A DNA stretch of 64,000 nucleotides from Isoetes taiwanensis (lineage: Eukaryota > Streptophyta > Lycopodiopsida > Isoetales > Isoetaceae), in assembly GCA_021234155.1 (NCBI GenBank), contig JAJEKV010000009.1, forward strand, positions 10,422,546-10,486,545, read 5' to 3'. This document shows, piece by piece, positions 32,591 to 43,688 of this stretch; position 1 is the stretch's first letter, and each line of letters opens with the position of its first letter. The position numbers and the translations under genes were made by a program. The notes under the pieces are model-generated. The model saw only the letters and a program-made list of their open reading frames with translations. It was not told where the DNA came from and made no database searches.

Positions 32591-33478
32591 GTGTTGAGCA
32601 AGAGACAATGGCAACCATCTCCCACCTTCAATCGGAAGGCGAGGAGGTCACATCTTGTGATCTTAAAAGTCCAGTCGCTTTTGAAGAGCCAGTCACAATT
32701 GAGAGCCCTTCAAACTAGGGTTGAGACACAAGAAGTGGCCTCATCTGCAATGAACCCTATGCTGGATTCTCGCTTGTAGAATCTGGAGCATAGCAACCAT
32801 CGCTGAACAAGGCAAGGGCCTCAATGCCGAGGCTCATGAGCAATTGCAGCGGTGCATGCGTGAATTAACAAGGCAGCAACAATTTCAGCAGGAGCTAAGC
32901 TCCCGGCCTCAGGAAGGAGAGACCACTATACCTGCCACGGCAGTTCCACCTGCCCAAGAGTCTGCAACGCGTCAGCCAGAGCCGTCTGTTACTGCACCCC
33001 CAAGCCACTCCATGCCACCCCTGCCCCAACGTAGGCCACAATCTATGCCCTATCGACAACAAACAACTCTTGTTGTGCCAGGCAGGATTGACCCAACAAT
33101 CAGAGAGTTCCAGGAGCTGAGGCAGAGAAGCCACAATGTGGTGGTACATGGCCTATCAGAAGAGGCAGGGAGGACCTCATTAACCGGCTAAATGTTGATT
33201 CTTGCTCGAATGACATTCCCCATGTCAGTACACATTATTAGGGCGAGACGCCATGGCGTCCAACGCCCAGACCGCCCACGGTAGTCACGTTCACAGTACG
33301 AGATGCGCAAGTGAAAGCAGCCATCCTGCGCCAGGGTAGGCAGCTGAAGGGAACTGCCTTGTATGTTGACCGAGACCTGATCCCGGCCCAACAAGAAGAC
33401 CGCAGACACGAGTTGGCCAAAGTTAAAAGCATTCGCAGACAGGGAGGAGCTGCAGGACTGATTTGAGGCAAGATGCAA
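32591..33478 (+). pseudogene. LINE ORF1 (coiled coil plus RNA-binding domain), frameshifted
   Basis: Peptides in successive frames are LSKRQWQPSPTFNRK and EVASSAMNPMLDS (N-terminal part, shared with the 17950-18180 copy), a Pro/Gln-rich stretch (PLPQRRPQSMPYRQQ), then FQELRQRSHNVVVHGLSEEA, an RRM-like strand pattern usual for L1-type ORF1. A frameshift near 33180 leads to VVTFTVRDAQVKAAILRQGR, LYVDRDLIPAQQEDRRHEL and KVKSIRRQGG, the C-terminal domain. The protein would bind LINE RNA. At least two frameshifts and several stops are present. Confidence 0.65.
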
Positions 33479-33689
33479 ATTTTTAGGCCGCCAAATGCTA
33501 CTGTGAATCCTGCTAACCCTCCAAAGAGACCCCGACCATGCCACTACTTAAGCTGCCTTTCCGATCGCTCGCCACGCTCAAGTTGCCTCACCTTCATTTG
33601 CTTTCGCACATGTCGGTACTTCTACTTACGCCATCCCCTTCTTCTGCCATCAAATCCCCAACTGCCGCCCCACCAACAAATAGGAATTG

Positions 33690-34400
33690 TGCCTCGCGCA
33701 TGGTCTCCCGGAATTGTCGGGGCTTCCCATGGCGAAGGGGAGATAGTCTCGACTCTATTGCCAGCGGAACATGGATCTCATCTTCCTTATGAAAACATGG
33801 AAGCATGCAGGACACATGATACCCGACTTGCCAGGATACCAGCGCTACTCAATCTTCAATGATTGCACAGGAAAGCGGGGGCATGGGGGGGTTGCCTGCT
33901 ACTATCGAAAGGCCTTGGCACAGTCAATCTCCTTGTTCAAGACAGACAAGCACAATCGGAACTTGTGGGTGCGTGTGCAAAACCGCTGCGATGCGACCCC
34001 TCTCTCGTGGTAGCCCCGCCACTTGCCACATGCAGAAAGCAACTTCTATCACACCCACTCGGATGTGGATAGGTTGGACCCCTATGTCGATCTATATGAT
34101 GACATGCAACAGCATAAGCAGTTGGGCAGTGTCATACTCCTTGGAGACTTCAATGCGCGCACCGGGGTAGAACAACCCATGAGATTTGATCCCTCGACTG
34201 ATGATATATTGCGGTACCGTCTGCCCCGCAGGAGCTTGGCCCGCGGACATCGGATGACAATTAGGTCACGTGCTATGGTAGAGCGATTGCTTTTGCTCGC
34301 GGCATCTTTGACACGTAATCGCAATGGGTCGCACGATGGCCGTCCACCCGCAGGAGCACTTGTAGACAGGAAAATCATGGGGGAGGATCTAGTGTGATGG
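33690..34400 (+). pseudogene. LINE ORF2 endonuclease domain, degraded
   Basis: Segments in neighbouring frames are SRNCRGFPWRRGDSLDSI, LIFLMKTWKHAGHMIPDLPG, YQRYSIFNDCTGKRGHGGV, then VILLGDFNARTG. The last box (GDFN) is diagnostic of the exonuclease-endonuclease-phosphatase fold that nicks target DNA for reverse transcription. In the first box the catalytic Glu position reads Lys (LMKTW, where L-x-E-T is expected). Frame changes occur near 33775 and 34020. The sequence after 34400 jumps to the distal RT, so about 600-700 residues of RT are missing. Confidence 0.7.
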
Positions 34401-34609
34401 ACTATGTGCTGGTGCCTGAGTAGGATATGCATGTCGTCAAGCACTTCCAGGTGGGAACAGCTAATAGGGATGAAGAGATCGACTCAGACCACGAAGTAGC
34501 ATCCACATACAAATATCTGGGAGTGGAGTTTCCTTCTACTATGCACTGGGACACATCCATACGGCTACGAGTTACGGCGGGCTGGAACGCAACAGGAAAA
34601 AGGTCATTT

Positions 34610-35110
34610 AGCGACGTCTATAGCGACGTCTAGGTCCGCGCCTATCGCGACGTCGACGGCGTGACCACGACGCCGCCAGACGTCGGCTATTACACGCCGC
34701 GTGTGCGTCGCGTAATGCGTCGCATGCGACGCGTCGGCGGGACGTGACCGCGAGCGTGACCTGGGCGTGACTTCGGGCGTCGCATGCGACGTGACACGTG
34801 GATTATACACGTGGATTATACACGTGGAATATACACGTGGAATATACACGCGGAACATCAACAAAATCCACGAGTGCCGTAAAAGCCACGTGTATACGTC
34901 GCATGCGACGTGACACGTGGAATATACACGTGGAATATACACGCGGAACATCAACAAAATCCACGCGTGCCGTAAAAGCCCGCGTGTATCGTCATGCGAC
35001 GGACGTGACGCGGAATAAACACGTGGAATATTTGAAAAAATTTAAAAATCCGCGTGTGCTTAGAAAAGCCGCGTGGCAATAAAAAAGCCGATGGATATAA
35101 TCCGCATGCG
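34610..35110. repeat. Left subterminal repeats of the CACTA element
   Basis: Contains repeated palindromes GTCGCATGCGAC (near 34718, 34777 and 34898) and four or more copies of CACGTGGAATATACACG followed by GGAACATCAACAAAATCCACG. Subterminal motifs of this sort bind the TNPA-type protein in Spm/En elements; that role here is inference. Confidence 0.8.
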
Positions 35111-35179
35111 ACGTGCGAAAAAAAAATAAAAAAAATAAAAAAAATGTTTGGCTTAGATAATTATTACAATATGATGTAC

Positions 35180-35372
35180 AAGGAGCAAAAGGGCATTTAT
35201 ATTTTTATATTTATATTTTTAAATAATCACAAAAGTATTTTTATATTTATATTTTTAAATAATCACAAAAAGTATTTTTATATTTATATTTTTAAATAAT
35301 CACAAAAGTATTTTTATATTTATATTTTTAAATAATCACAAAAGTGAATTGTATTTATATTTTTAAATAATC
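35180..35372. repeat. AT-rich tandem repeat, ~40-bp units
   Basis: Five units of TATTTATATTTTTAAATAATCACAAAAG type. The 35054-35299 ORF that crosses it is a by-product. Confidence 0.85.
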
Positions 35373-35769
35373 AGAAAAGATTCGTTAAGGGGAGTATCCA
35401 CCCTTTTAGCCTAGAGCTAATCTCTGTGAGATTCAGTGGAGTAGTCATCCGATTCGGGGTTGCGATTCGATGGCCCTCCACCAAAGTTTGCAGATCCCTC
35501 GCCGACCCCGCGCCCCATGTCCTGGTCTAGGGCTTGATTCATATCCACCACTGCTTCCTATAAAAACCAAAAGAATATGGCATTAATGTAGTTCATAGAA
35601 TTATAATAATTTTCTACAACGCACCCCCACATTCCCGTGAAGTGGGACAGTTCCCTCTTCGGATAACTGTTGATACAGATAAACAGCTCCACGTTCCGTG
35701 GCTATTTTTACGTGCTGCTTGCTAGGGGGAAACCCGTATAGATAGGTCTACGACAATATAATGAGTATT

Positions 35770-37505
35770 AGCTAGTGACATTTAAAGTTCTTATTAAAAT
35801 TAATGTGAACTAATATAGCTCTTACGAATCTATGGTGAAACCCTTTCCGACCGCTGGAGCCCAAATGAGACGACTTTCGGTCACTTTTAGTTGCTTTGTC
35901 GGTCCGAGCTCTATGTTTGGCTTCTGGATCCTTTGCACGTTCGAATGCAATCTGATTGCAAGGCACACAACATTATCACAAGTTAAAGTGAACGAATGAC
36001 AAAAAAAATAAGAAATACCTTGATATCTTCCTTGTGGAGATCAAGTGGTTTAGGGACTTTTGACCAATCGCCTCCAACTTTTTCGCAAGTCTACTTCAGT
36101 TCCTTGACCACTCTTTGCCTTTGACATAAATCGATAGATCAACACAATATCAAAATAATAAAAACAAGACTATGACTAGGTCATGTACCTCCTTTTTCGT
36201 AGAAGCTCGCCCATCATCGAAGTGAGCTTCTTCCAGTTAAACTTCTTTGCTTTTTCTATCTCTGGGAAACTCTGTTTCATTTTATTTTTGACGCTCTCTA
36301 TTTCGCGTTGGTCATAAGCGCCAGGCCACTCCCCTATACCGCGGGGAGGCCATAAACGAGAGATATTATTTGTGACCGCGTCCCTCAGTGTAGTATAAAA
36401 GACACTTCCCTCATCATCCTTCTTAGGAAGAGCGTCCCTGAAGCATAAATGGTGGGTATATAAAAGCGTGTTTATGTCTACCGTCAATATACATATCCCG
36501 TCCCGATAGGAAACTTTTGAGCACTTTACAATGTATTCTAAGTGAAGAGAATGAACAAAACAACAAATTTAGATGACAAAGTACTAATATTTAAGGTTGA
36601 TATCTTAAATAATATGTTCACATAACTTACATCAAAAAATTATTATTAATATGATAGTCGGGTATATTCGGGGCCAAATCACCCACGTGTCTAAAACAAA
36701 GCGAAATGGACGCTCTTCTTCAGTGACACGATGTCGTCGGGATCCGGACCTCTCCAAGTCAGGCGATTCACGACGTTCTTGGGATCCCGAACCCTGTGAT
36801 GATCGTCGCGATCTTGAACGTTGTGAGTCCGTTGCTCCACTACTTCTTGACCTGGGAAGTAATGAGAGAATGAGCATCTTTAACATGCTGCAACCAAAGA
36901 AATGTTTGGTACGTAGTGGATATATATTTACCTGTTGAAATCTACCTCCAAGTTCCTTGCACCAGAAACATCTGTTCCCGTCTCTTGCCTAGAACGGGAG
37001 TCCATACTACGTCTACCGATCTCGAAATTCTCGCGAGAACGTGAAGTGCGATAATCAACACTATGTCGTTAGGGAATAGGAGCGGGAGGCTGCCTAACTG
37101 GCGTTGGTGTCAAAGAGGCAAAATATGCTGCAATTTGGTCTCTCTCGGCGGGAGACATGTTTGCGAGGAAGGCGGGGAGTGGCGGAGGAGCTGCAGAAGC
37201 ACAAATATCATGCAAAAATCAATTCATTTATTTATTATTTTTATAAAAGCTATCTTAATACCCAAACCTGCTGGTGTAGTGACAGGTGGAGGTTGGCTTC
37301 TTGGAACATCAGCACGATTGGCCCTACCTCGTGGAGTCCTCCTCCTATTTTCTCTAGACTCTTCCCTTTCCTCTACACAACAAATTAAAACTCCATGCAT
37401 AAACTCACATACCTAATTAGAGGGTAAAGCGTATAATAAAAACTATATAAATACTTACGTTCGTCTTCGTCATTCTCCGTACGATTGCGATTACCTCTAT
37501 TCATC
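35770..37505 (-). CDS. TNP1/Transposase_24-like protein of the CACTA element, multi-exon
   Basis: Exon-like pieces on the minus strand follow each other. The start near 37505 is MNRGNRNRTENDEDE. Next come ANRADVPRSQPPPVTTPAG (about 37330-37270), AFLANMSPAERDQIAAYFAS (about 37190-37085), the Ser/Arg-rich SQRSRSRRSSQGSGSQERR (36830-36750), then VFYTTLRDAVTNNISRLWPP and IESVKNKMKQSFPEIEKA (36420-36230). A short exon VGGDWSKVPKPLDLHKEDIK ends at a GT donor near 36020, and KSDRKSSHLGSSGRKGF lies at 35900-35840. The order of disordered N-terminus, 'W…K..F' region and 'H-x-x-G-S-x-x-x' box is like plant Transposase_24/En-Spm second proteins, which bind element ends. I cannot fix the exon limits, and at least one stop (ELK*TCEKV) suggests decay. 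The coordinates span the locus. Confidence 0.5.
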
Positions 37506-37959
37506 GCCGAGAAAAATAGCACACCTAGATCAAAAGAAATTGTGAGAGAAACATTTGATAACCATGAATGATATTGGTTGCAATAATAGAATGATACTTA
37601 CAAACCATACAGATGATAAATAGTATTTTGATGGTTCGAAATGTGCCACCAATGAGCCCTGGCAGACTTACTGCAGTCTTGACCGTCTTGACCGGGGGTG
37701 GAGGGGGAGATGCATAATGCCACGAATATTGCATTATCAGAAAGACCGCTACAATGAGGAAGACCGCTAAGAATTGAGCCTCCGCCATGACTATATATAT
37801 TAATTTGAACATAACGAGAATTAGCGAGAGAAAAGCTTTGAACAAGTGTCTTTGAATAAATACCTAAATTTATATTCTTATCTTCTTATTTATATTAGAA
37901 AAGTATCTCGTATATATGTATGGAGTGCATATCGAACTCTAGGTTGCCATATTATCAGG

Positions 37960-38200
37960 CCATGTATTATGTCATACACCGAACCCTAAATTATCCCACG
38001 TGGCATTTTTAGTGCCACATCATGAAACCCTACATTGCGTGTGGCACATCATCAAACCCTAGGTTGTGTCACGTCGCGACTTCCTATTGCCACATCATAG
38101 TAAGTGCCATGTCATCAAACCCTAGCTTGCGTGTGCCACATCATCAAACCCTGGCATTTATAATCTAGGGTTTGATGATGTAGCACACAAAACCTAGGGT
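37960..38200. repeat. Degenerate CCACATCATCAAACCCTA repeats
   Basis: Six or so units combining TGCCACATCATCAAACCCTA with GG/CATTGCGTGTGG. The AAACCCTA cores resemble plant telomere repeats, but the units are long and irregular. Confidence 0.65.
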
Positions 38201-38364
38201 TTGACGTCTGTAGCAACACTTTATCTACAAGTTATGATTAATAATTTATTTACCATTAATAATAATTTTTTTGATTAATAAATTACTTTTTTCATTAGTA
38301 ATTTTGAATAAAAAACATTTATTTGTTGCAACAAGCCTCAAATAGGAAGACAAAATTATATTAA

Positions 38365-39990
38365 TCACTTCTTGCAAGCATTTAACAGTAGCTTAGCCAT
38401 CTCAAGTGGATCACCACACTTCATATGTCGTCTCTCTCTCACAACTATATCAGAAGAAAGCCCTGCTGTTTTGAACACATCGATGACGCGAGTAATAGAT
38501 GGGCGATCCATGTGCACCAGCTCTCTATCCATCATCATTTGGACCTTCATATGTTGGATGATGTCCAATGTGCTAGAGTATCGGTCGGTTGGGTTTATCT
38601 CAACACACAACCCCATAAGCCACATTGCCCGACAAAATCAAGGAGCATCTAAATAAATGTAGCCCGGGGAATATATGTCGATATCTCATGCCCCCATGAT
38701 GCTTGGTCATCCGATGATGATGTAAAACTCTCTTCTCCCACCAAGGATATCGCACTGCTCCATCTTGTAGTGTATAACGGCTCTTCAATTTGGGCATTAA
38801 GCTCCTTGCAAAAAATGGAGGGCCGTGTCCCAATCACCAATAGCCACCCACACATTTGTAAGGGAGTCATCAAAATGGAGTTTGACCCTTTTGCAATTGA
38901 GCTTTGTCGTGTCCAACCTTGGGCGTGGATGGCATAGACTCCTTCGCAAGAGCGAGAGCTATTTACGGGGCGTGCTTATACACGAGTCTCATTTTGGCTT
39001 TCCACTCCGCACTTATCTTCATATCAGCCCTTCTTGGAGCACTATGCATTGCATTTGACCATCTCCTATAAGAAGAGAATTGGCTCGGAAGATGGTCAAG
39101 TAATTCTGCAAAGGTTCCTCCATTCATGAATGGCAAGACTACCATTGGTCCCCTGGGCTCATCTCCACAAAAGACCTCGGGGGGCAAGTCCAAGGGGTGT
39201 GGCCAATCTTTGGACTTGGGCTCTTGAAACGGATATACTTGTCGACCAACAACCATGATGCGGCTCTATCTTGGCCTCTCCACACAATGCCCGATTATAA
39301 TAGTCATCTTGATTAAAGTCTGGGGGTTCCCAAGATCCGGATTTGGTATATCCGGCGGTCTTGTTTACTACCAATGCACTTTACAACTCCAACAAAGATC
39401 CACGGGAATCTTTGTCAATAAATGCAAACACATTTATTATGAGCATGTAATGATAATCTAGCCCCCGCACCAATAGAGCTCCCACCATGGATAAGACTAT
39501 CTAACTCCTTCACCTGTTCATCTTTGAGACTGCTACTGGCCATCTTGTGATCTTTCGTCGGACCTTTGCACTTTGCCACGAATTAGCCCATCGTCCCCAT
39601 GTATGCCTCGGCATAGGGGCTCATAAGTGGCACTTTATACTTAAGTAGCATCCTCAATTCTGGCTCGGGATTGCAAACCCAAGACTTTAAGTTCTTTCTC
39701 ATCATATCTTCCAACTCATACTCATGCTCGGCCACCTCCCACATAATTCGGACCGACATTCTTTCTCAACCGATGCTACAAAAGCGGTTAATTCGATCAT
39801 CGGTTTGCATATGTCGTTCGGCCTGGATGCATGGCGCATATTTGATTGATGAGGATGCGCCTATTTCACTAAGCATCTCTATCCTTCTCGAGGCCATTTT
39901 ATGCCTACAAACAAAACAAAATAATGAATACAAAAGCCAAGCATGCACAAAGTAAATGCAACATAATAATGACAATATCAAACATGTATG
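38365..39990 (-). pseudogene. Protein-kinase-like gene fragment carried by the CACTA element
   Basis: Minus-strand pieces in kinase order are: IEMLSEIGASSSIKYAP at the N-terminus (39900); KELDSLIHGGSSIGAGARLS (about 39510), a plausible Gly-rich loop; EPRGPMVVLPFMNGGTFAEL (about 39140), a hinge-like stretch; and IALALAKESM (about 38940). A frame change leads to LHFDDSLTNVWVAIGDWDTA (38870-38810), a substrate/metal-loop region with IGDW in place of a DFG-type motif. Then come YTTRWSSAISLVGEES and AMWLMGLCVEINPTDRYSS (38610), the C-lobe helix with the P-x-D-R box. Stops and frame changes lie between nearly all pieces. It looks like a host kinase gene captured by the transposon and decayed. The kinase call is moderate. 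Confidence 0.5.
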
Positions 39991-40529
39991 CAAACCATAT
40001 AATCATTACTTATAACACGCCCTATGGCGACTAATACCTTATCCGATCCCCCAAAGCAAGGAAAAAAAAGAAGAAGAAACAAGAAAAACTAAATAGGTTA
40101 GATTAGGGTATTCAGACCCACGATCAATTTACATTCGTATTACTAGTTAATTAGTTAGCAGATAGTCCCGAAATTTAGTTAACTTTTTTAACCAAAAACA
40201 CTACCTAAATTTATCTTCGCACCTTGTTCGGATTAATTAGCAAAATTAACTAAAAATTAACTAAATTAGAAATTAGCACTATAGAGGTCACTTTAAGTTT
40301 AGTTAATTGTACTTATAATTTTTTATGCCTTTGGCTAACTCAACTAGACATGTTCGAAATAATTTAGTTAATTACTTAAGTTATTTTTTTACTAAAGCTT
40401 TTAGTGCGAATTAGTACTACATTAAGTTAGCCTAACCTATTTTTTTTTAACTAGCACTGGTGTGAAGGGAATCATCCAGTTACTGTTAACTTAACCTAGC
40501 CCTAGCTACCTCTAGCTAAAACTGACAAT

Positions 40530-40915
40530 AAACGTGAACACCTGGTCCTCCCCACTCGCGGTGGAGCCGACCATGTCCTTGCCGTAGCCACATCTACCTA
40601 AGAATGAGAAGAAAAGTGGACTTGGACCTGGACACCTAGTCCTCTCCACGCAAGGTGGAGCCGACCGTGCCCTTGAACAAGCCACTACAATTTTATTTTA
40701 AACCTAAAAAATAACAAGTGGAACTGGAAGTGGACTTGAACCCGGGTACGTGGTCCTCTCCACTCTAGGTGGAGCCGGCCGCGCCCCCTTGAACAAGCCA
40801 CTCATTAACCTAGTAAACATTTATGATTGTAGTGAAAGTGGTCTTCGAACCCGGGTACCTGGTCCTCCCCACTCTAGGGGGAGCCGACCCGTGCCCTTGA
40901 ACAAGCCACTCCATC
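40530..40915 (+). repeat. Four ~105-bp tandem units
   Basis: Repeated block CCTGGTCCTCCCCACTC..GGTGGAGCCGACC..GCCCTTGAACAAGCCACT at about 40540, 40633, 40748 and 40856. The neighbouring ORF at 40750-41049 reads through two of the units. Confidence 0.85.
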
Positions 40916-41035
40916 AATTTTTTAACCTACTTAAAACTATAAAAATAAAATGCAAGTCACGATCAACTACTTACCAAAAAGAAGGACGCTGCGTGTACAA
41001 GATCCCGTCGGGTCCAAATCGTAATAGAAAGTCTG

Positions 41036-41862
41036 CATTAGAAGAATAAGAACAAAGAAGAAAAAGATCAAGAAGAAAGAAAGGAAAAAAAAAGGGGATA
41101 GAAAACAAGAGATAGAAATAAAACAAGAGAAAGAAATAAGAGAATAGAAGGGAAGAAATAAGGATAGAATAGAGAAGAAATAAGAGAAGAAACAAGAAAG
41201 AATGAAGAAAAATAAGAGGAAATAAGAGAAGGGAAGGAATAGAATGGAAGGAAGAAATAAGGGAAGGTAAAGAAAAGGATCGAATGGAAAGTGAGGAAGA
41301 AATGTGAAGAATAAGAAACAAATGAAGAATGAAGAAATGAAATTAAAAAGAATGAAGAATAAGAAATGAAAAAAATGAAGAATAAGGAAGGGAAGAGAAG
41401 AAAGAAATGAGGGAAGGGAGGGGAAAGAATGAGGAATGAGAAAGCATGAGAAAGAATGGAAATGAGAAAGAAATGAGAAAGCATGAGAAAGAAATGAGAA
41501 AAAAAATGAGAAAGCATGAGAAAAAGAAATGAGAAAGCAAGAAATGAGAAAGAATGAGGAAGAATGAGAAAGAGTGAGGAATAAAGAATGAGAAAGCATG
41601 AGGAAGAAAGAAATGAGAAAGAATGAGGAAGAAAGAATGAGAAAGATGAGAAAGAAATGAGGAAAGAAGAAATATGGGAAGAAAGAATGAGGAAAGAATG
41701 AAGCATGGAAGAAGGAGGAAGAAATGAAGCATGAGGAAGAATGAGGAAGAAATGAAGCATGAGGAAGAAAGAAGGAGGAAGAATGAATGAGGCATGGAAG
41801 AATGGGAAGAAAAAAAATCAAGAACAAAGAAGAAGAGGAAGGAAAGAAAACCAAAAAAAGAG
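41036..41862 (+). repeat. Polypurine tract (GA-rich, ~830 bp)
   Basis: Almost uninterrupted A/G on the plus strand with AAGAATGAGAAAGCATGAG-type units; T and C are rare. The complementary strand yields long Phe/Ser/Leu ORFs, up to 302 codons (40967-41875), that are artefacts of composition. Confidence 0.95.
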
Positions 41863-42029
41863 GAAGGTTGGGCATGCACCATTCAATCCAAAAAATCTAT
41901 TCAATCTAAAAAATATGATATACTAACCTTAGAATAGTTGCTTGCAGGTAGATCAGGGTACTAGCGCCGCGGATCGCCCAAGAACCTCGAAGAAGTAGGG
42001 GAAAAAGAAGTTAGGGAAGTTGGCATGTG

Positions 42030-42570
42030 ACGTATAGTCAACGGTCAAATTCCAGGTCACATGCGACCTGGCAGTACACATGGCAGTACACGCGGCCAAG
42101 TACAGTACGTCGCATGCGACGTGACGTCGCAAACTCCACCTGGCGTGACACCTGGCGTCCACCTGGCAACAAAGTCCACCTGGCGTGGCTGATGGGCCAA
42201 GTCACTGTACGTCGCAGGCGACGTGACGTCGCAAGCATCTGCCTGGCGTGACACCTATCGTCCACCTGGCGCAGGCGCCCACCTGGCGTGACAGATCTGC
42301 CACGTCACGATGTCAGACGTCGCAGATGGGCCAAGTTACTGTACGTCGCATGCGACGTGACGTCGCAAGCATCCGCCTGGCGTGACACCTGGCGTCCACC
42401 TGGCGCAGGCATCCACCTGGCGTGACAGATGTGCCACGTCACGATGTCAGACGTCGCAGTAGACGTCGCATGCGACGTGCCTGCGATGTGGCGTCGCATT
42501 GACGTCGCATGGTCACGTCAATTGCGACGTCACGTGACTCAGACGTCGCAAGCCCACGTCGCTAAATGTC
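42030..42570. repeat. Right subterminal repeats of the CACTA element
   Basis: Units 'ACGTCGCATGCGACGTGACG' followed by TCGCAAGCATC.GCCTGGCGTGACACCTGGCGTCCACCTGGC occur about four times, with the same GTCGCATGCGAC palindrome as the left end. Confidence 0.85.
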
Positions 42571-42588
42571 CATTCTCTTGTTGTGGAA

Positions 42589-43493
42589 GGCAAAACAATA
42601 GTCATAGAGCGGAGTTGTATAATTGGGCCCATCAGTCACACCTATTCAAGGTCTTAGTGGAGCCTGTCCTTGTATACGGGGTTGAAGTATGGGGCCAAGT
42701 AGTATTCCTCGCTACTTTGAATGACTTGGAGCAGGTGCAGAAAGCCTTCTTGGTACGAGCACTAGGGGTGAAGTCCACAGTCCCATATCAAATTCTACTG
42801 CAGGAGACTGGATTCTTGCCTCTTCAGAGGGCGGCCCTTGATCGCAGCATTGTCTATTTTCATAAGGTGGTCAATATGGACGATGCTCGTCTCCCTAAAC
42901 TAGCTTATATCATGGCAATGGGGCCACAGCACCTCAAGGCCTGCTGGAGGAAAAAGAGAGCTCAATGGTTGGCTAGATGGAATGTGTAGGAGCACAGGTG
43001 CATACATGTGCAAACAGAGGCAGATCGCCATAGCTTGAGGCAATATCTTGACGCTTATTTCCTCAGCAAGCTTTGGGATGCCAGTGCCCTTGAACAGGTC
43101 AAGACAACACACTACCAGCGCCACATAAATCCCACATTGGAACGAGGCCCGCAATGCTACCTGCGCACCCACTTGTCCATGAAAAGACGCAGACTCATTG
43201 CCTCCATTCGTGCAGGGGCACATCATCTTCGAATTAAAACAGGCAGATGGATTGGTGAGCCACATCAGGACAGGCTCTGTCAATGCTGCCAAATGGGAGT
43301 CATTGAGGATGAATCTCATACCCTTCAAAGTTGCCCAGCATATGATCAAATCCGGACGCGCTATGCTGAGTTGGTCAGGCCTAGCCAGCCGCTACATGTG
43401 ACATTGAGCACGGCATCCGTACGGGTACTAGGATCATACCTTCAGGAGGTCATGGACATGCGAGATCAGCTATGTCCTCGGGCATGCACTTGA
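42589..43493 (+). pseudogene. LINE ORF2 distal RT and C-terminal zinc-knuckle region
   Basis: Continues the LINE after the CACTA insertion. SHRAELYNWAHQSHLFKVLV, EPVLVYGVEVWG, FLVRALGVKSTVPYQILLQE and GFLPLQRAALDRSIVYFHKV are the conserved post-palm region of plant LINE RTs. A stop at 42987 interrupts it. The next frame gives LRTHLSMKRRRLIASIRAGA, HHLRIKTGRWIG and DRLCQCCQMGVIEDESHTLQ then SCPAYDQIR. That is the zf-RVT type C-x2-C…H…C knuckle at the C-terminus. It ends with a stop at 43493, followed by the 3' UTR. Confidence 0.8.
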
Positions 43494-43688
43494 CATGTAT
43501 ATATACATTTATTTCATGATGATGTATACTTGTACAGTTTGACAGTACGATTTTTCCCTTGAAAACCCTTCAGGGCGGGGGTTTTTTTAACCCGGACAGT
43601 AATAAGTTTGCTGCGCTCCTTCTGGGTCCCATAGGCCGATTGGTCTCAGTGGACGATAAAAAACCATTCTTATTCTTATTCTTATTAA

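Larger units (their letters stand above)
34588..42585 (-). mobile_element. CACTA-type DNA transposon (7998 bp) inserted in the LINE
   Basis: The termini are imperfect inverted repeats: left CGCAACAGGAAAAAGGTCAT, and right (complement) CACAACAAGAGAATGGACAT, each followed by TTAGCGACGT. The flanks carry a 3-bp duplication GAA (34585-34587 and 42586-42588), as expected for CACTA elements. Both ends hold subterminal arrays of GTCGCATGCGAC. Joining the flanks restores the LINE codons TGG-AAG. Inside are a TNP1-like gene (35770-37505, -), a protein-kinase pseudogene (38365-39990, -) and several tandem arrays. No TNP2 transposase is seen, so it is non-autonomous. The first five bases are CACAA/CGCAA instead of CACTA. 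Confidence 0.85.
31640..43684 (+). mobile_element. LINE retrotransposon, ORF2 internally deleted and split by a CACTA element
   Basis: The order is a leader with CAGAC..GCGTCTGTAAGG repeats, an ORF1 with coiled coil and RNA-binding domain, an apurinic-type endonuclease, the end of the RT, and a C-terminal HCCH-like zinc knuckle. A 3' UTR ends in a (TTCTTA)n tail at about 43665-43684. The main RT palm and fingers are absent between 34395 and 34500. The CACTA at 34588-42585 sits in the codons just after AGW. A second, antisense copy of the 5' part is at 17950-19450, and a 5'-truncated 3' tail is at 58100-58410. The exact 5' limit is uncertain (31620-31690). Confidence 0.8.

Noticed and set aside
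37970-38190. Interstitial telomere array (AAACCCTA repeats)
   Set aside because: The AAACCCTA cores are separated by 15-25 bp of other sequence and are not tandem TTTAGGG units.
40967-41875. 302-codon minus-strand ORF rich in Phe, Ser and Leu (looks like a membrane protein)
   Set aside because: It is the complement of the polypurine tract; all three frames give similar low-complexity peptides.
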